Source of the DNA: Planctomycetota bacterium
GTDB lineage: Bacteria > Planctomycetota > UBA1135 > GCA-002686595
Reading direction: 5' to 3'
DNA length: 64,000 nucleotides
NCBI GenBank assembly: GCA_023150475.1
Contig: JAKLKU010000003.1
Span: forward strand, 248,001 to 312,000
This document shows, one piece after another, positions 42,709 to 51,754 of this stretch. The notes below the pieces were generated by a model. It searched no databases. It had not been told where the DNA came from and saw only the letters and a list, made by a program, of their open reading frames with translations. A program made the position numbers and the translations under genes. Within the stretch, counting starts at the first letter, position 1. The number at the start of each line of letters is the position of its first letter.

Positions 42709-43929
42709 CTAGGGAGCGCCGCCGTTGCGCTTCGCCACTTCGTTCGCGAGCGCTTCGGCGTCCTTCGCCATCACTTCGGCGAGCTTGATCGCGTCGGCCG
42801 ACGGTTTGCCGTAGGCGTCCTCGAGGTTGACGGCGATCTTCTTCGACGGATCGAGCGGCACCGGCTTCTCCCACGCCTTCGCGCCCAGGATCGTCTTGAC
42901 CATGTGCTGGGGCTGGTAAGTGAAGCTCGGCCACATGAAGACCTCGGTCGTGCACCAGCACTCCTTGCACGCGATCGACTTGCGTCGCGCGGCGGCCTTC
43001 TCGCTGTTCCAGATCTCCCAGAACGTCTGCTGGCGCAAGTTCCCGAGCGGTTCGTGCAGCTCGCACACCGACACGTCGCCGTTCGAATAGACGACCGCCG
43101 ACAACACGCCGGCGCGGCACGGGATGACCTGCCGCTTCTCTTCGATCGTGCGCACCTTCGCGTGTTGGAGCATCGGCTCGACGATGCCGCCGTAACGACC
43201 TTCCTCGCGCGTCGCCCAGAGCCCGCGGATGTACTCGTAGAGCTCTTGGTAAGCGACGAGCGACGGGCCGCTCAACGAATGGTTCTTCGGATCCCCGCGC
43301 ATGATCGCGAGGTTGTGGTGATCCATCTGCGGGCAACGATCGAAGAGGAACGTCGTCAACCGCTTGATCTCGTCCATGTTGACGTCGGTCGCCGTCGAGA
43401 TCGCATGGATGCGCAGGCGCTGGTCCTTCTCCTGCAGCTTGGCGAGCGCGTCGTAGCTCTCCATCGCCTTCTTGAAGGAGTTGGGCGAGCCGCGGAACTT
43501 GTCGTGGAACTCGCCGAGACCGTCGAGCGACATCTCCACGGCGAAGAGCTCGAGCTCGGGCTCCTCGAGGACGCGAGTGATCTGGTCGATCATCTTGTCC
43601 TTGAAGTAGCTGTTCGTCGGCACGTAGACCTGGCGCGTCTTGTTGTGCCGGATGAACTGGCGGACGATCTCGCTGAACTCCTTGCGCAGGAACGGTTCGC
43701 CGCCGGAGAGATTCAGGTTCTCGATGCGACCGAGCGAGAGGCTGAGCGCGAAGAGCTCCTCCTTCGTGAGGTCGTCCTTGCGGTTCAGGTTCGACCAATA
43801 GAAGCAGTGCTCGCAGCGCTGGTTGCAGATCGAGTTGATGAACAGGATCAGGAACGGAGGGCTGGGCAGCTCCTCGTAGTTCAGCGCGGTGATGCGGGCG
43901 TGACGGACGATGCGTTCGAGCGCGTTCAT
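42709..43929 (-). CDS. Radical SAM/SPASM-domain protein
   Basis: The 406-residue protein has the radical-SAM cluster CNQRCEHC (C35, C39, C42), the GGE motif [13 protein letters not shown] and a SPASM-type C-terminal region with [27 protein letters not shown] and CKECWC, which would ligate auxiliary Fe-S clusters. Family members modify peptides or build cofactors by radical chemistry. Neither a precursor peptide gene nor a biosynthetic partner is seen nearby. Start at 43929 chosen because the sequence before it is Arg-rich; the frame stays open to 44043. It converges with the pentapeptide gene, with 25 bp between the stops. A role in a surface or envelope modification is possible but unsupported. 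Confidence 0.9.
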   Translation of the reverse strand: MNALERIVRHARITALNYEELPSPPFLILFINSICNQRCEHCFYWSNLNRKDDLTKEELFALSLSLGRIENLNLSGGEPFLRKEFSEIVRQFIRHNKTRQVYVPTNSYFKDKMIDQITRVLEEPELELFAVEMSLDGLGEFHDKFRGSPNSFKKAMESYDALAKLQEKDQRLRIHAISTATDVNMDEIKRLTTFLFDRCPQMDHHNLAIMRGDPKNHSLSGPSLVAYQELYEYIRGLWATREEGRYGGIVEPMLQHAKVRTIEEKRQVIPCRAGVLSAVVYSNGDVSVCELHEPLGNLRQQTFWEIWNSEKAAARRKSIACKECWCTTEVFMWPSFTYQPQHMVKTILGAKAWEKPVPLDPSKKIAVNLEDAYGKPSADAIKLAEVMAKDAEALANEVAKRNGGAP

Positions 43930-44237
43930 GCGAGTTCGGGGGCGAAGAAGGCTATCGCGCGGGCCCTCCATCGACCCTCGGAAGCGTCGGACACGAGCCG
44001 GAGTGGGCCGGCGGAAGCTCTTTTCGGCAAAAGGGTTAGGCAAGGCTTACGCGCACGTCAGTTTTGCGATTTCCCGGAGCGCGAGGTCGAGCCGAGGCGC
44101 GTGACGTCTCCTGGAACGGGGCGGCGGGCCACGACGGCCGCTCGCCGGTCGCTCCCATTCACCGAAGCTTGCTGAACCACCGCGACCCTGCCGGGCGCTA
44201 CGAGCAGCGGACACGTGACCCACTCGGAGGAACCGCC
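43930..44237. other. Divergent intergenic region, 308 bp
   Basis: No gene is supported. The stretch near 44025-44075 (containing AAAAGGGTTAGG and AGTTTTGCGATTT) is less GC-rich than the rest and is the best place for a promoter in either direction. GGAGG at about 44226-44230 is the Shine-Dalgarno of the forward gene. Confidence 0.5.
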
Positions 44238-46976
44238 ATGGCTTGGAACTCGGACCACTGCCGTCGCTGCGCGCCGTTCGTGACGGCTCTCGCGCTCGCC
44301 GCTTCGAATGCACTCGCCGGAGGCGTCGGCAACGTCAGTCACTCCCCCGTCGTCGTGCACACCGAACTGCAGGCCGCGATCGACGCGGCGGCGGACGGGG
44401 ACGTGCTGCTCGTGCACGGGGGCACCTACTCGGGCTTCACGATCGACAACCGTTCGCTTGCGATCTTCGGCGTGCCGGGCGAGACCGTCGACGTCCAGGG
44501 ACGGGTCGAGATCACGAACCTGACGGGTTCACGACGCGTCGTCCTCTCGAACATCGATCTCCACGAGACCATCGCTTCGGGCATCGACGGTGTCGGCGCG
44601 CTGCAAGTGAGCAACTGCACGGGGCTCGTGTGGATCCAAGGCTGTCTGCTCGCAGGAGCGGACGGGAAGAAGTCCGTCCAGGACAGCGGCTTCGGCGGCA
44701 GCGGAATCCGGCTTTCGAACGCGTCCTCGGTCGTGTGCGTGAACTCGACGCTGACCGGAGGCGCGGGCGGCGATAACGCGAACACCCTCTGCTGTTGGCT
44801 CCCGGGCGACGGCGGCGAGGGCTTGTACGCGTTCGGCACGACGCGCGTGGCGCTCTACGGGTGCAACTCGGTCGGCGGCCATGGTGGCAACGGCGGCTAC
44901 GTGTCGGGGAACGGCGGCCGGGGAATCTCCCTGACCCCAGGCGGCGGGCAGACGCTCCTGGTCGCGAACTGCAACGTGACCGGCGGCGATGGAGGCGACT
45001 GCTCGGCGGAGCAGAACGGCTTCGGCGGAGACGGCATGAGCAACGGATTCGGCACCGGCTTGGCGTACGTGCTCGACAGCGTCTTCCTAGGCGGCCACGC
45101 CGGCCAAGGTCCGGCGGTGTGGCCGGGGGCGGACGGCGTGCCGATCTACGGGACGAGCACGGCGCTCGCACCCACGGCGCGCACCATCACGGTCCCCTCC
45201 GTGGCGCGAGGCGGGACGAGCGTCCAAGTCGCTCTCGACGGCCAATTCGGCGACGCGTTTTGGGTGCCGAACGCGAGTGAGGCCGCGTGGCTCCTCTCGC
45301 TTCCGGCGAACGGCGTGTGGACGCTGCGCTACCCGGCGCAAATGTCGAAGTCGCCGCTCGCGGTGCTGGTGAGCACGCCGACGACCGCGAACTGGATCAC
45401 GCCGAACGTGCCGAGCGGCAGCCAAGCGGCGCTGCGCTTCAGCCAAGGTTACGCCCTCCCGGCTGCCGGCGGCGCGGTGCTCGCGAGTCCGGTCTGCACG
45501 CTGATCCTCGCCGTCGACGCGTTGCCCGACTGCGACGCGAACGGTGTCTTCGACGTGCTCGACGTCGTCGAAGGAGCGCCGGACGTCAACGCGAACTTCA
45601 AGCCCGACGTCTGCGAGCCACAACCGACTTGGTATGTCGATGACAGCGCGCCGCCTGGCGGTGACGGCTCACTCGCCTCACCGTTCCAGACGATCCAGCA
45701 AGGTCTCGACGCGTGCCTTCCGGGACGTACGGTCGAAGTGCTCGACGGCATCTACACCGGCGCGTCGAACCGCGACCTGGACTTCGGCGGCAAACAGCTC
45801 ACGTTGCGCAGCACGAACGGCGCCGGGAACTGCGTGGTCGACTGTCAGGATCTCGGCCGCGCGGTCAACCTCCACTCCGGCGAAAGCCCCGGCACACGGA
45901 TCGAGGGCTTCACGATCCGCAACGGCGACGCCCCAGGAACGTCGTCGAACTACGGCGGCGCCATCTCGATCGAGTCCGGCGCGTGCCTGGACCTCGTCGG
46001 GTGCTCGTTGGAGACCAGTTTCTCCGACTACTACGGCGGTGCGGTCGGAATCCGCGCGAACGCGGGCTCGGTGACGATCCGCGACTGCGCGTTCCTCGGC
46101 AACTCGACACCGTCCAATCTCGGCGGCTCGGGAGGAGGCGCGATCCGGGTTGAGCGCGACGCGACGATCGTGCATTGCTTGTTCGCCTACAACAGCTCCA
46201 ACCGTGGCGGCGCGATCCAGGTGTACGGCGGCGCCGAAGTCCGGATCACCCATTCGAGCTTCCTTTCCAACGACGCCTTCTTCTGGGGCGGCGCGATCGC
46301 CGTGGAGACGAGTTCCGGGAGCTCGGCCGCCTGGCTGCGGGCTTCGAATCTGCTGCTCGCAGGCAACACGTCGCAATTCACCGGTGGCGCGCTTTCCGGG
46401 GCTGCCGCGAGTTCGGCTGGCCCCGTGCGGCTCGACGTCCAACATTCGACTTTCGCCGGCAACGCGACGCTCCTCGGAGGATCCTCCACCGGCGGCGGCG
46501 CGCTGTCCCTCGGAAGCGCCACGGCGAACCTCCGCAACGTCGTCTGCTGGCAGAACACGAGCGCAAGTTCCGGAGCACAAGCTCGCCTAGGCACGTCGAC
46601 ATCGATTCTGAACGTGGACTACTGCGACTTCGACGGCGGCATCTCTGGCATCCAAGTCGGCACGGGCACGTTGAACTGGGGCTCGGGCAACTTCGCGCTC
46701 GATCCCAAGTTCACCGATCCCGACGGGCCGGACGACGACCCGCTGACGTTCGGCGACAACGTGTACCGGCTCGCACTGAGCTCGCCGTGCCTCGACGCCG
46801 GGGACACGACGCTCGCGCTCGCCGACGTCACCGACGTCGACGGTGATCTCGACTTCTCCGAGCCCGTGCCGTTCGACTTGAACCTCAAGCCGCGCTTCAC
46901 CGACTTGCCGAGCATCCCCAACACCGGCATCGGCTCGCCCCCGATCGATCTCGGCTGCTACGAACGGCAGAACTGA
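44238..46976 (+). CDS. Exported two-part parallel beta-helix protein
   Basis: The 912-residue protein has a signal peptide (APFVTALALAASNALAGG). The N-terminal half (to about 425) resembles the 433-residue gene at 24349, from the opening TELQAAIDAAADGDVLLVHGGTY to Gly-rich coils such as GGHGGNGGYVSGNGGRG. A short acidic linker with DCDANGVFDVLDVVEGAPDVN (about 430-460) joins a second beta-helix of the polymorphic-outer-membrane-protein type (WYVDDSAPPGGDGSLASPFQTIQQGLDAC, then GGAIS-, GGAIRV- and GGAIQV-type coils), and the tail PIDLGCYERQN is typical of planctomycete surface proteins. It has no recognised catalytic residues. The start is supported by GGAGG and the signal peptide. Its 3' end overlaps the convergent gene by 19 bp. 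Confidence 0.85.
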   Translation: MAWNSDHCRRCAPFVTALALAASNALAGGVGNVSHSPVVVHTELQAAIDAAADGDVLLVHGGTYSGFTIDNRSLAIFGVPGETVDVQGRVEITNLTGSRRVVLSNIDLHETIASGIDGVGALQVSNCTGLVWIQGCLLAGADGKKSVQDSGFGGSGIRLSNASSVVCVNSTLTGGAGGDNANTLCCWLPGDGGEGLYAFGTTRVALYGCNSVGGHGGNGGYVSGNGGRGISLTPGGGQTLLVANCNVTGGDGGDCSAEQNGFGGDGMSNGFGTGLAYVLDSVFLGGHAGQGPAVWPGADGVPIYGTSTALAPTARTITVPSVARGGTSVQVALDGQFGDAFWVPNASEAAWLLSLPANGVWTLRYPAQMSKSPLAVLVSTPTTANWITPNVPSGSQAALRFSQGYALPAAGGAVLASPVCTLILAVDALPDCDANGVFDVLDVVEGAPDVNANFKPDVCEPQPTWYVDDSAPPGGDGSLASPFQTIQQGLDACLPGRTVEVLDGIYTGASNRDLDFGGKQLTLRSTNGAGNCVVDCQDLGRAVNLHSGESPGTRIEGFTIRNGDAPGTSSNYGGAISIESGACLDLVGCSLETSFSDYYGGAVGIRANAGSVTIRDCAFLGNSTPSNLGGSGGGAIRVERDATIVHCLFAYNSSNRGGAIQVYGGAEVRITHSSFLSNDAFFWGGAIAVETSSGSSAAWLRASNLLLAGNTSQFTGGALSGAAASSAGPVRLDVQHSTFAGNATLLGGSSTGGGALSLGSATANLRNVVCWQNTSASSGAQARLGTSTSILNVDYCDFDGGISGIQVGTGTLNWGSGNFALDPKFTDPDGPDDDPLTFGDNVYRLALSSPCLDAGDTTLALADVTDVDGDLDFSEPVPFDLNLKPRFTDLPSIPNTGIGSPPIDLGCYERQN

Positions 46977-48421
46977 CGGTTCGGCGCGCCGAGCCAATCC
47001 AAGACGTCGGCCGCCGAGTAGCTCGTGCGGCCGGCGAGGAAGCGCGAGAGCACCGTCAAGTCATCGCCGCTCGTGACGAGCGGCGGCTCGGCGTGTGCTC
47101 CGCGCGTTTGCGCGAAACCGGCGGCCGCGAGCAAGCCGTTGCAGAGGCACACGCGACCTTCGGTTTCGGACGCGGAGCCGCCCGACGCGCAGAAGCGCTC
47201 GACGGGCTCGCTCGGGCAGCGATAGCCGACACGTCCGTCCGGTAGCGCGTACGCCGTGCGCAAGTAACCGAGGTCGCAGACGCGTTCGCGTTCGCGGCTC
47301 GGCGCGAGGCCGTCGTTCCAGCGCACGAGCTTGAACGGGAAACCGGTCGGCGACGCGCGCGGATCGGTGCGCACGCTGACGCCGCCGCTCGCGACTTCGG
47401 CGAGCACTTCGCGCTTGAGCGTCGGATCGAGTCCCGACTCGTCGCAGTACGCGAACAACGTCCCGACTTGGATGCCCGCAGCGCCTGCCGCGCGCGCGGC
47501 TGCCAAGCTCTCCGGACTGCCCCGACCGCCGGCGAGCCAGAACGGCAACCCGAGTTCGGCGATGCGCGCGACTTCGACTTCGTCGCGTGGCCCGTAGACG
47601 GGTTCGCCGTGCGCATCGAGCACGAGCTCGCCGCGCGGCGGCGCGTTGTGTCCGCCAGCGGTGTGGCCTTCGACGATGAAACCGTCGACGCGACCATTCG
47701 CCTTCTTCGCGAGCATCGTGGCGAGCGAGTGGCTCGCGACGATCGGATAGAACTCCGGTCGCAGGAGCTCACCGACGCTCGCCGCGCCGTGGACGCTCGG
47801 ATCGAACTCGAGCGTGCGGAACTCGCTCGCGCCCTCGACGTCGAAGCGCATCGTCGCAGCGCGATGTTCGGCGAGCGCATCGAGCGCGCCCGGGATCTCG
47901 CGGGGGATGCCCGCCCCCATCGCGACGCAGTCGACGCCGGCGAGCAACGCACCGTAGAGCAGCGCGAGGTTCGGGATCTGGATCTTCGTCAGCAGGTTGA
48001 TGCCGACCTTGCCGCCGTGCCCTTCCTTCGCGAGGGAGACTTCGACGAACGCAGCGAGCACCGTCAGCTCTTCACGCGCTCGACCGAGGGTCTGTTTCGG
48101 CAGCGGCAACAGCGCGTACGGTTCGTCCGGCGCGCGGCCGTTCGGCCGGAAGAACCGCCGCAGCGTCTCCTCGGCGATGCGCGGCAACGGAAACCGCGCC
48201 AGCGCACGGCGCACGTCTCCCCCGCCGTCGCCGTCCTGCAACCGCCGCACGAGCACCGTGTCGAGCGCCGTGCCCGACACGATGCCGAGCGCACCGCGGC
48301 TCGACACGGCGCGCGCGAGTCGCCAACCGGACACGGCGACACCCATGCCGCCTTGGATCACCGCCGGGAGCGCGTTGCCGGCCGCGTCCGCTCGCGGCGT
48401 CGCATCCCACGCATTCGTCAT
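46958..48421 (-). CDS. Nitronate monooxygenase-like flavoprotein with Cys-rich C-terminus
   Basis: The 487-residue protein is an FMN-dependent TIM barrel of the nitronate monooxygenase/2-nitropropane dioxygenase group: PAVIQGGMGVAVSGWRLA at the N-terminus, GVDCVAMGAGIPREIPG in the middle, VEGHTAGGHNAPPRGEL, and LPFWLAGGRGSPESLAAARAAGAAGIQVGT. The last 110 residues contain six to seven cysteines (CDLGY, YRCPSEPVERFCASGG, RVCLCNGLL), which is unusual for plain nitronate monooxygenase and may ligate a metal or Fe-S site. It may act on nitronates, enoyl or ketone substrates; the specific reaction is unknown. It is a lone reverse-strand gene, overlapping the beta-helix gene at its 3' end. Confidence 0.85.
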   Translation of the reverse strand: MTNAWDATPRADAAGNALPAVIQGGMGVAVSGWRLARAVSSRGALGIVSGTALDTVLVRRLQDGDGGGDVRRALARFPLPRIAEETLRRFFRPNGRAPDEPYALLPLPKQTLGRAREELTVLAAFVEVSLAKEGHGGKVGINLLTKIQIPNLALLYGALLAGVDCVAMGAGIPREIPGALDALAEHRAATMRFDVEGASEFRTLEFDPSVHGAASVGELLRPEFYPIVASHSLATMLAKKANGRVDGFIVEGHTAGGHNAPPRGELVLDAHGEPVYGPRDEVEVARIAELGLPFWLAGGRGSPESLAAARAAGAAGIQVGTLFAYCDESGLDPTLKREVLAEVASGGVSVRTDPRASPTGFPFKLVRWNDGLAPSRERERVCDLGYLRTAYALPDGRVGYRCPSEPVERFCASGGSASETEGRVCLCNGLLAAAGFAQTRGAHAEPPLVTSGDDLTVLSRFLAGRTSYSAADVLDWLGAPNRQFCRS

Positions 48422-48680
48422 CACGCGCACAGGTTGACACGCGCCGCGGCTCGCGGCCACGCTCGCCTGGGGTCGATTTCAAGCGGCTCTCGTCAACGTC
48501 GCTGTCGGAGCCGCGTCCCGCGGGTGCCGATCGAGGGCGGCGCGGAACGTGCGACGGCGGAGCCGTCGGTTCGGCCGCGACGACGCGTGGCGCGCTGACC
48601 ACGAGCTGCGCGCACGCACGAGCTGCGGCGCGCCGGATCGGCGCGGCACCGATCACGGCGGCTCGCGTTATCGTGACTCC

Positions 48681-50180
48681 ATGGACATCCGCGTTTGCGC
48701 ACTCGCGTGGCTCGCGCTCGCCGCACCACGTGCGGCCGCTCAGGTGCACTACTCCGCCGACGGCGACCCGTGGAAGCAGCGGGCATCGGCCGGGCCCGAC
48801 GCGGAGGTCCCGGGCTGGTACTACAACCTCGGGATCACCGGGCTGCGCGTGGAGCTCGTCGAGGCCCAGCCGACGCACCTCGTCGTGCGATACGTCTTCA
48901 CGGGCTCACCCGCGGCTTCGCGCGTCGCGGTCGGCGACCACATCGTTGGCGCCGGGGGCGCGCGCTTCGAAGTGCCGCACCGAAACGGTTACGGGATGGA
49001 CGTCTTCGGGGCCAAAGGGCCGCTCGAGGACTTCGCGCGCGCGCTCGAACACGCCCAAGCAGCAGGCGACGGCAAGCTCGCACTCGCGCTCGAGCGCGAC
49101 GGCAAGCCGCGCGAAGTCGAGCTCGCGCTCGGGAAACGCTACGGCGCCTTCGCTGCGTCGTTCCCGGCCGACTGCAAGAAGAGCGAGCGCATCCTCGCCG
49201 AACTGCTCGCGTTCCTGCTCGACGCGCAGGGCGACGACGGCTCGTTCGGCGACGCCGTGAACGACACGTTCGCGCCGCTCGCGCTGCTCGCGAGCGGCAA
49301 ACGCGAGCACCTCGCCGCCGTCGAGCGCAACGTGCGCTTCCACGCGCGCACGACGAGCGCGCGCGACGAGGACGACTTGATCAACTGGCGCTACATGACG
49401 GCCGCGATCGTGATGAGCGAATACCACCTCGCGACCGGCGAGCGCTGGGTGCTGCCGGAGCTCGAGCAAGTGCGCGACTTCCTGTACTCGTCCCAGTACC
49501 TGTCGCTCGAGCAGCTCAACCCGAAGGTCAAGGAGAGCCACCCCGACTCGTGGCCCACGGATGCGCGCCAGCAGCACGGCGGCTGGGGCCACAACCCTGG
49601 GTTCGAGGGTTACGGACCGATCGCGATGCTGACGGGCCAGGGCGCGCTCGCCTTCGATCTGATGAAACGCTGCGGCCTCGAGATCGACCGCGCGCGCCAC
49701 GACGCGGCGTTCGAGTTCCTCGCGCGCGGCACCGGGAGCAACGGCTACGTCTGGTACGCCGACGAAGTCGCCGGCGACTCCGATTGGGCCGACATGGGCC
49801 GCACGGGCGCCGCGGGGATCGCGAACCAGCTGAGCCCGTGGCCGGAGGCGAGCTACCGAACTCGAGCGCGCAAGCACGCGCTCCTGATCGGCGAGCATCC
49901 CGAGAGCTACCCCGACACGCACGGCTCGCCGATCCTGGGCATGGGGTACGCCGCGATGGCGGCCAACGTCGATCCGGCGAGCTTCCGCCGCTTGATGGAC
50001 GCCAACCGTTGGTGGTTCAGCCTCGCGCAGTGCGGCGACGGCACCTTCTATTACCAGCCGAACCGCGACAACGCGGGCTACGGCGAAGACTCGCGCCTCT
50101 CCGCCAGCGCCGTGACCGCTTTCGTGCTCTCGATCCCGAAGCACAACCTCGCGGTCACCGGCCGCGGCGCGAAACGCTGA
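48681..50180 (+). CDS. Exported PDZ plus terpene-cyclase-like toroid protein (DUF6288-like)
   Basis: The 499-residue protein has a signal peptide (IRVCALAWLALAAPRAAAQ). Residues 35-150 form a PDZ-like domain (GITGLRVELVEAQPTHLVV followed by SPAASRVAVGDHIVGAGG). From 165 on, helical pairs containing QGDDGSFGD, NWRYMTAAIVMSEYHLATGE, GWGHNPGFEGYGPIAMLTGQGALAF and HGSPILGMGYAAMAA match an alpha/alpha toroid of the prenyltransferase/squalene-cyclase superfamily. The DxDD/QW catalytic motifs of terpene cyclases are absent, so this is probably a structural or binding protein. Similar proteins are abundant in planctomycetes. The start is fixed by the signal peptide. Confidence 0.8.
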   Translation: MDIRVCALAWLALAAPRAAAQVHYSADGDPWKQRASAGPDAEVPGWYYNLGITGLRVELVEAQPTHLVVRYVFTGSPAASRVAVGDHIVGAGGARFEVPHRNGYGMDVFGAKGPLEDFARALEHAQAAGDGKLALALERDGKPREVELALGKRYGAFAASFPADCKKSERILAELLAFLLDAQGDDGSFGDAVNDTFAPLALLASGKREHLAAVERNVRFHARTTSARDEDDLINWRYMTAAIVMSEYHLATGERWVLPELEQVRDFLYSSQYLSLEQLNPKVKESHPDSWPTDARQQHGGWGHNPGFEGYGPIAMLTGQGALAFDLMKRCGLEIDRARHDAAFEFLARGTGSNGYVWYADEVAGDSDWADMGRTGAAGIANQLSPWPEASYRTRARKHALLIGEHPESYPDTHGSPILGMGYAAMAANVDPASFRRLMDANRWWFSLAQCGDGTFYYQPNRDNAGYGEDSRLSASAVTAFVLSIPKHNLAVTGRGAKR

Positions 50181-50787
50181 CACTGGCACCGGACGTTGCG
50201 TCCCGAGAACCCCGTTTGCGGCCTCGCCGACGCGGTTCGCAGCATCGGCGGACCCGGCCCGCGAGGAACCGTCGGTCTCCGGACGCGACCTCCACTTAGA
50301 CGGGCGCAGATCGGGACGGACGGGGACGAGGCGCGCGGGCTCGCAGCGCGTCGTGGCGTCGGCTGCGTACGCTCAGCGCACGGCCCGAGGGGCAGCGCAC
50401 GGCCCGAGGGGCAGCGTGCGGCCCGAGGGGCAGCGTGCGGCCCGAGGGGCAGCGTGCGGCCCGAGGGTCAGCGCGCGGCGCGAGGGTCAGGGCGCGTCGG
50501 CCGGCGCGCGGCGGCAAAGACACCTCGGGGCTTCCAGCATGGACTCGCCCGCGAGCGCTCGGTTGCACCCCGCTCGCGATTTCCTGCGCACTGAAAGGTG
50601 GCAATAGGGCGTCTGCGCCCTGCTACGCCCATCGCACGCGCCGCGTGCCGGATTCGGCTCATCGGACGGCGGCTCGCCGGGAGCTAGGGACGCTTGGTCC
50701 CGCCGTCGTTGCGCCGGTGCGCCGTGACCCTTCGTCCGTTGCACTTCGAAGCGGCGATCGCGCGGAGCCTCGGAAAGGAGCGCAGTC
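50181..50787. other. Intergenic region with minisatellite, 607 bp
   Basis: No gene is supported. The centre (50374-50487) is a six-unit 19-bp tandem repeat. All three forward frames across it are open because the unit length is not a multiple of three, which produces three similar Gly/Pro/Arg/Glu-rich translations; I do not treat them as proteins. The Shine-Dalgarno GGAAAGGAG (about 50772-50780) of the YqjD-like gene marks the right edge. Confidence 0.65.
50374..50487. repeat. 19-bp tandem repeat, six copies (minisatellite)
   Basis: Consensus CAGCGTGCGGCCCGAGGGG. Units run 50374-50392, 50393-50411, 50412-50430, 50431-50449, 50450-50468 and 50469-50487, with a degenerate partial unit after. 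Copies 1-2 have GCAC, copies 3-5 GTGC and copy 6 GCGC in the same place; the first four end GGGG, the last two GGGT. A variant gradient like this suggests growth by slippage or unequal exchange. The unit has no spacer, so it is not CRISPR. Confidence 0.92.
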
Positions 50788-51069
50788 ATGTCAGCCCAAT
50801 CCGCGGGAACGCTCGACAAACTCATGGGTCAGACGCGTGCGGGCACCGAAAGTCCGTTCGCCGAAGCGATCCCGTCGAGTGAGAAGAGCGTGCCGATCGC
50901 CGAGCACGCGAAAGGTCTCTTCCAGCGCACGCGGGAACGCGCCGTCGAGCTCGAAGGCGAGTTCGAAGGCTACGTCCGTGAGCATCCGGTGAAGTCGGTG
51001 CTGCTCGCGGCAGCGGTCGGAGCCGGTGTCGGCCTGCTCGTCGGCGTCCTGCTCGGTCGGCGTACGTGA
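50788..51069 (+). CDS. DUF883/ElaB-YqjD-like membrane-anchored protein
   Basis: The 93-residue protein has a helical, charged N-terminal part (including AEHAKGLFQRTRERAVELEGEFEGYV) and a C-terminal glycine-rich transmembrane segment, REHPVKSVLLAAAVGAGVGLLVGVLLGRRT, the distinctive YqjD/ElaB tail. In E. coli these C-tail-anchored proteins bind ribosomes at the inner membrane in stationary phase. The context, followed by two further small membrane proteins, is the YqjD-YqjE-YqjK arrangement. Shine-Dalgarno GGAAAGGAG lies about 7 nt before the ATG. Confidence 0.85.
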   Translation: MSAQSAGTLDKLMGQTRAGTESPFAEAIPSSEKSVPIAEHAKGLFQRTRERAVELEGEFEGYVREHPVKSVLLAAAVGAGVGLLVGVLLGRRT

Positions 51070-51088
51070 GGACGGTCGACGTCCCGCC

Positions 51089-51754
51089 ATGCACACGACG
51101 CCCGGCATGCACGTCCCGGTGAACGATCCTGAGCAGCCCGAGCAGCGAGATCGTCGCGGCGTCGCTGCGCCGACACAGGACGGTTCGTCGCAACGAGCTG
51201 CGCCGGTCGACGCTCGCTCGAACGGTGCGCCCCACGCGACGGCGAACGGAACGCCGACGGAACCGAGTCGCGCGAACGACGAGCGGCTCGAACGTCTGCT
51301 CTACGGCGGCGCGCAGGTCTTCCGACACTTGCGGGTGTTGGCACACGTGCGCGCCGACCGAGGGCGGCTCGCGTTGCGCCGGACCCTCCAGCGCGCGCAA
51401 CGCGAACTGCTCGTGTCGCTCGCCAGCGCGACCGCGGTGATCGCCGGGGTCGCGCTGCTCGCGACCGGGCTCTCGCACGGCTTGACGAGTGCGTTCGGCG
51501 AACGCGCGTGGGCCGGCGAGCTCGGCGCCGCGACCGTCTTGCTCGGCGGCACCATCGGCGCGCTCGCGCTGCGCCGTGCACGTGCGGAACGTGCGGAACT
51601 CGAAACGCAGCGGAGGAAGTATGCCAGCCTCGACCGCAATCCCTTCCAAGGCGACGAAGCTCCGACGACCTCGCACGTTGGAGGAACTGCTCGACCAAGT
51701 GGAACAGCGAGCTCGCCACGGCCTGAAGCGCGACCTGCTGCACGTCGCGAGTGA
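51089..51754 (+). CDS. Phage-holin-like/YqjE-like membrane protein
   Basis: The 221-residue protein has a disordered, polar N-terminus (to about residue 70), then a helical segment and two transmembrane helices: VSLASATAVIAGVALLATGLSHGL (about 107-130) and ELGAATVLLGGTIGALALRRA. This is the YqjE/Holin_X layout. The last 44 residues overlap the start of the next gene and are low in family signal. It starts 19 bp after the YqjD-like stop, so they are co-transcribed. Function: probably membrane organisation with the neighbouring YqjD-like protein; unproven. Confidence 0.75.
   Translation: MHTTPGMHVPVNDPEQPEQRDRRGVAAPTQDGSSQRAAPVDARSNGAPHATANGTPTEPSRANDERLERLLYGGAQVFRHLRVLAHVRADRGRLALRRTLQRAQRELLVSLASATAVIAGVALLATGLSHGLTSAFGERAWAGELGAATVLLGGTIGALALRRARAERAELETQRRKYASLDRNPFQGDEAPTTSHVGGTARPSGTASSPRPEARPAARRE

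Noticed and set aside
50374..50487. CRISPR array
   Set aside because: The 19-bp units are directly adjacent with no spacers and no cas gene is nearby, so this is a minisatellite.
50196..50607. Gly/Pro/Arg-rich frames across the minisatellite
   Set aside because: All three forward frames are open because the unit is 19 bp. There is no ribosome-binding site and no conserved protein pattern.
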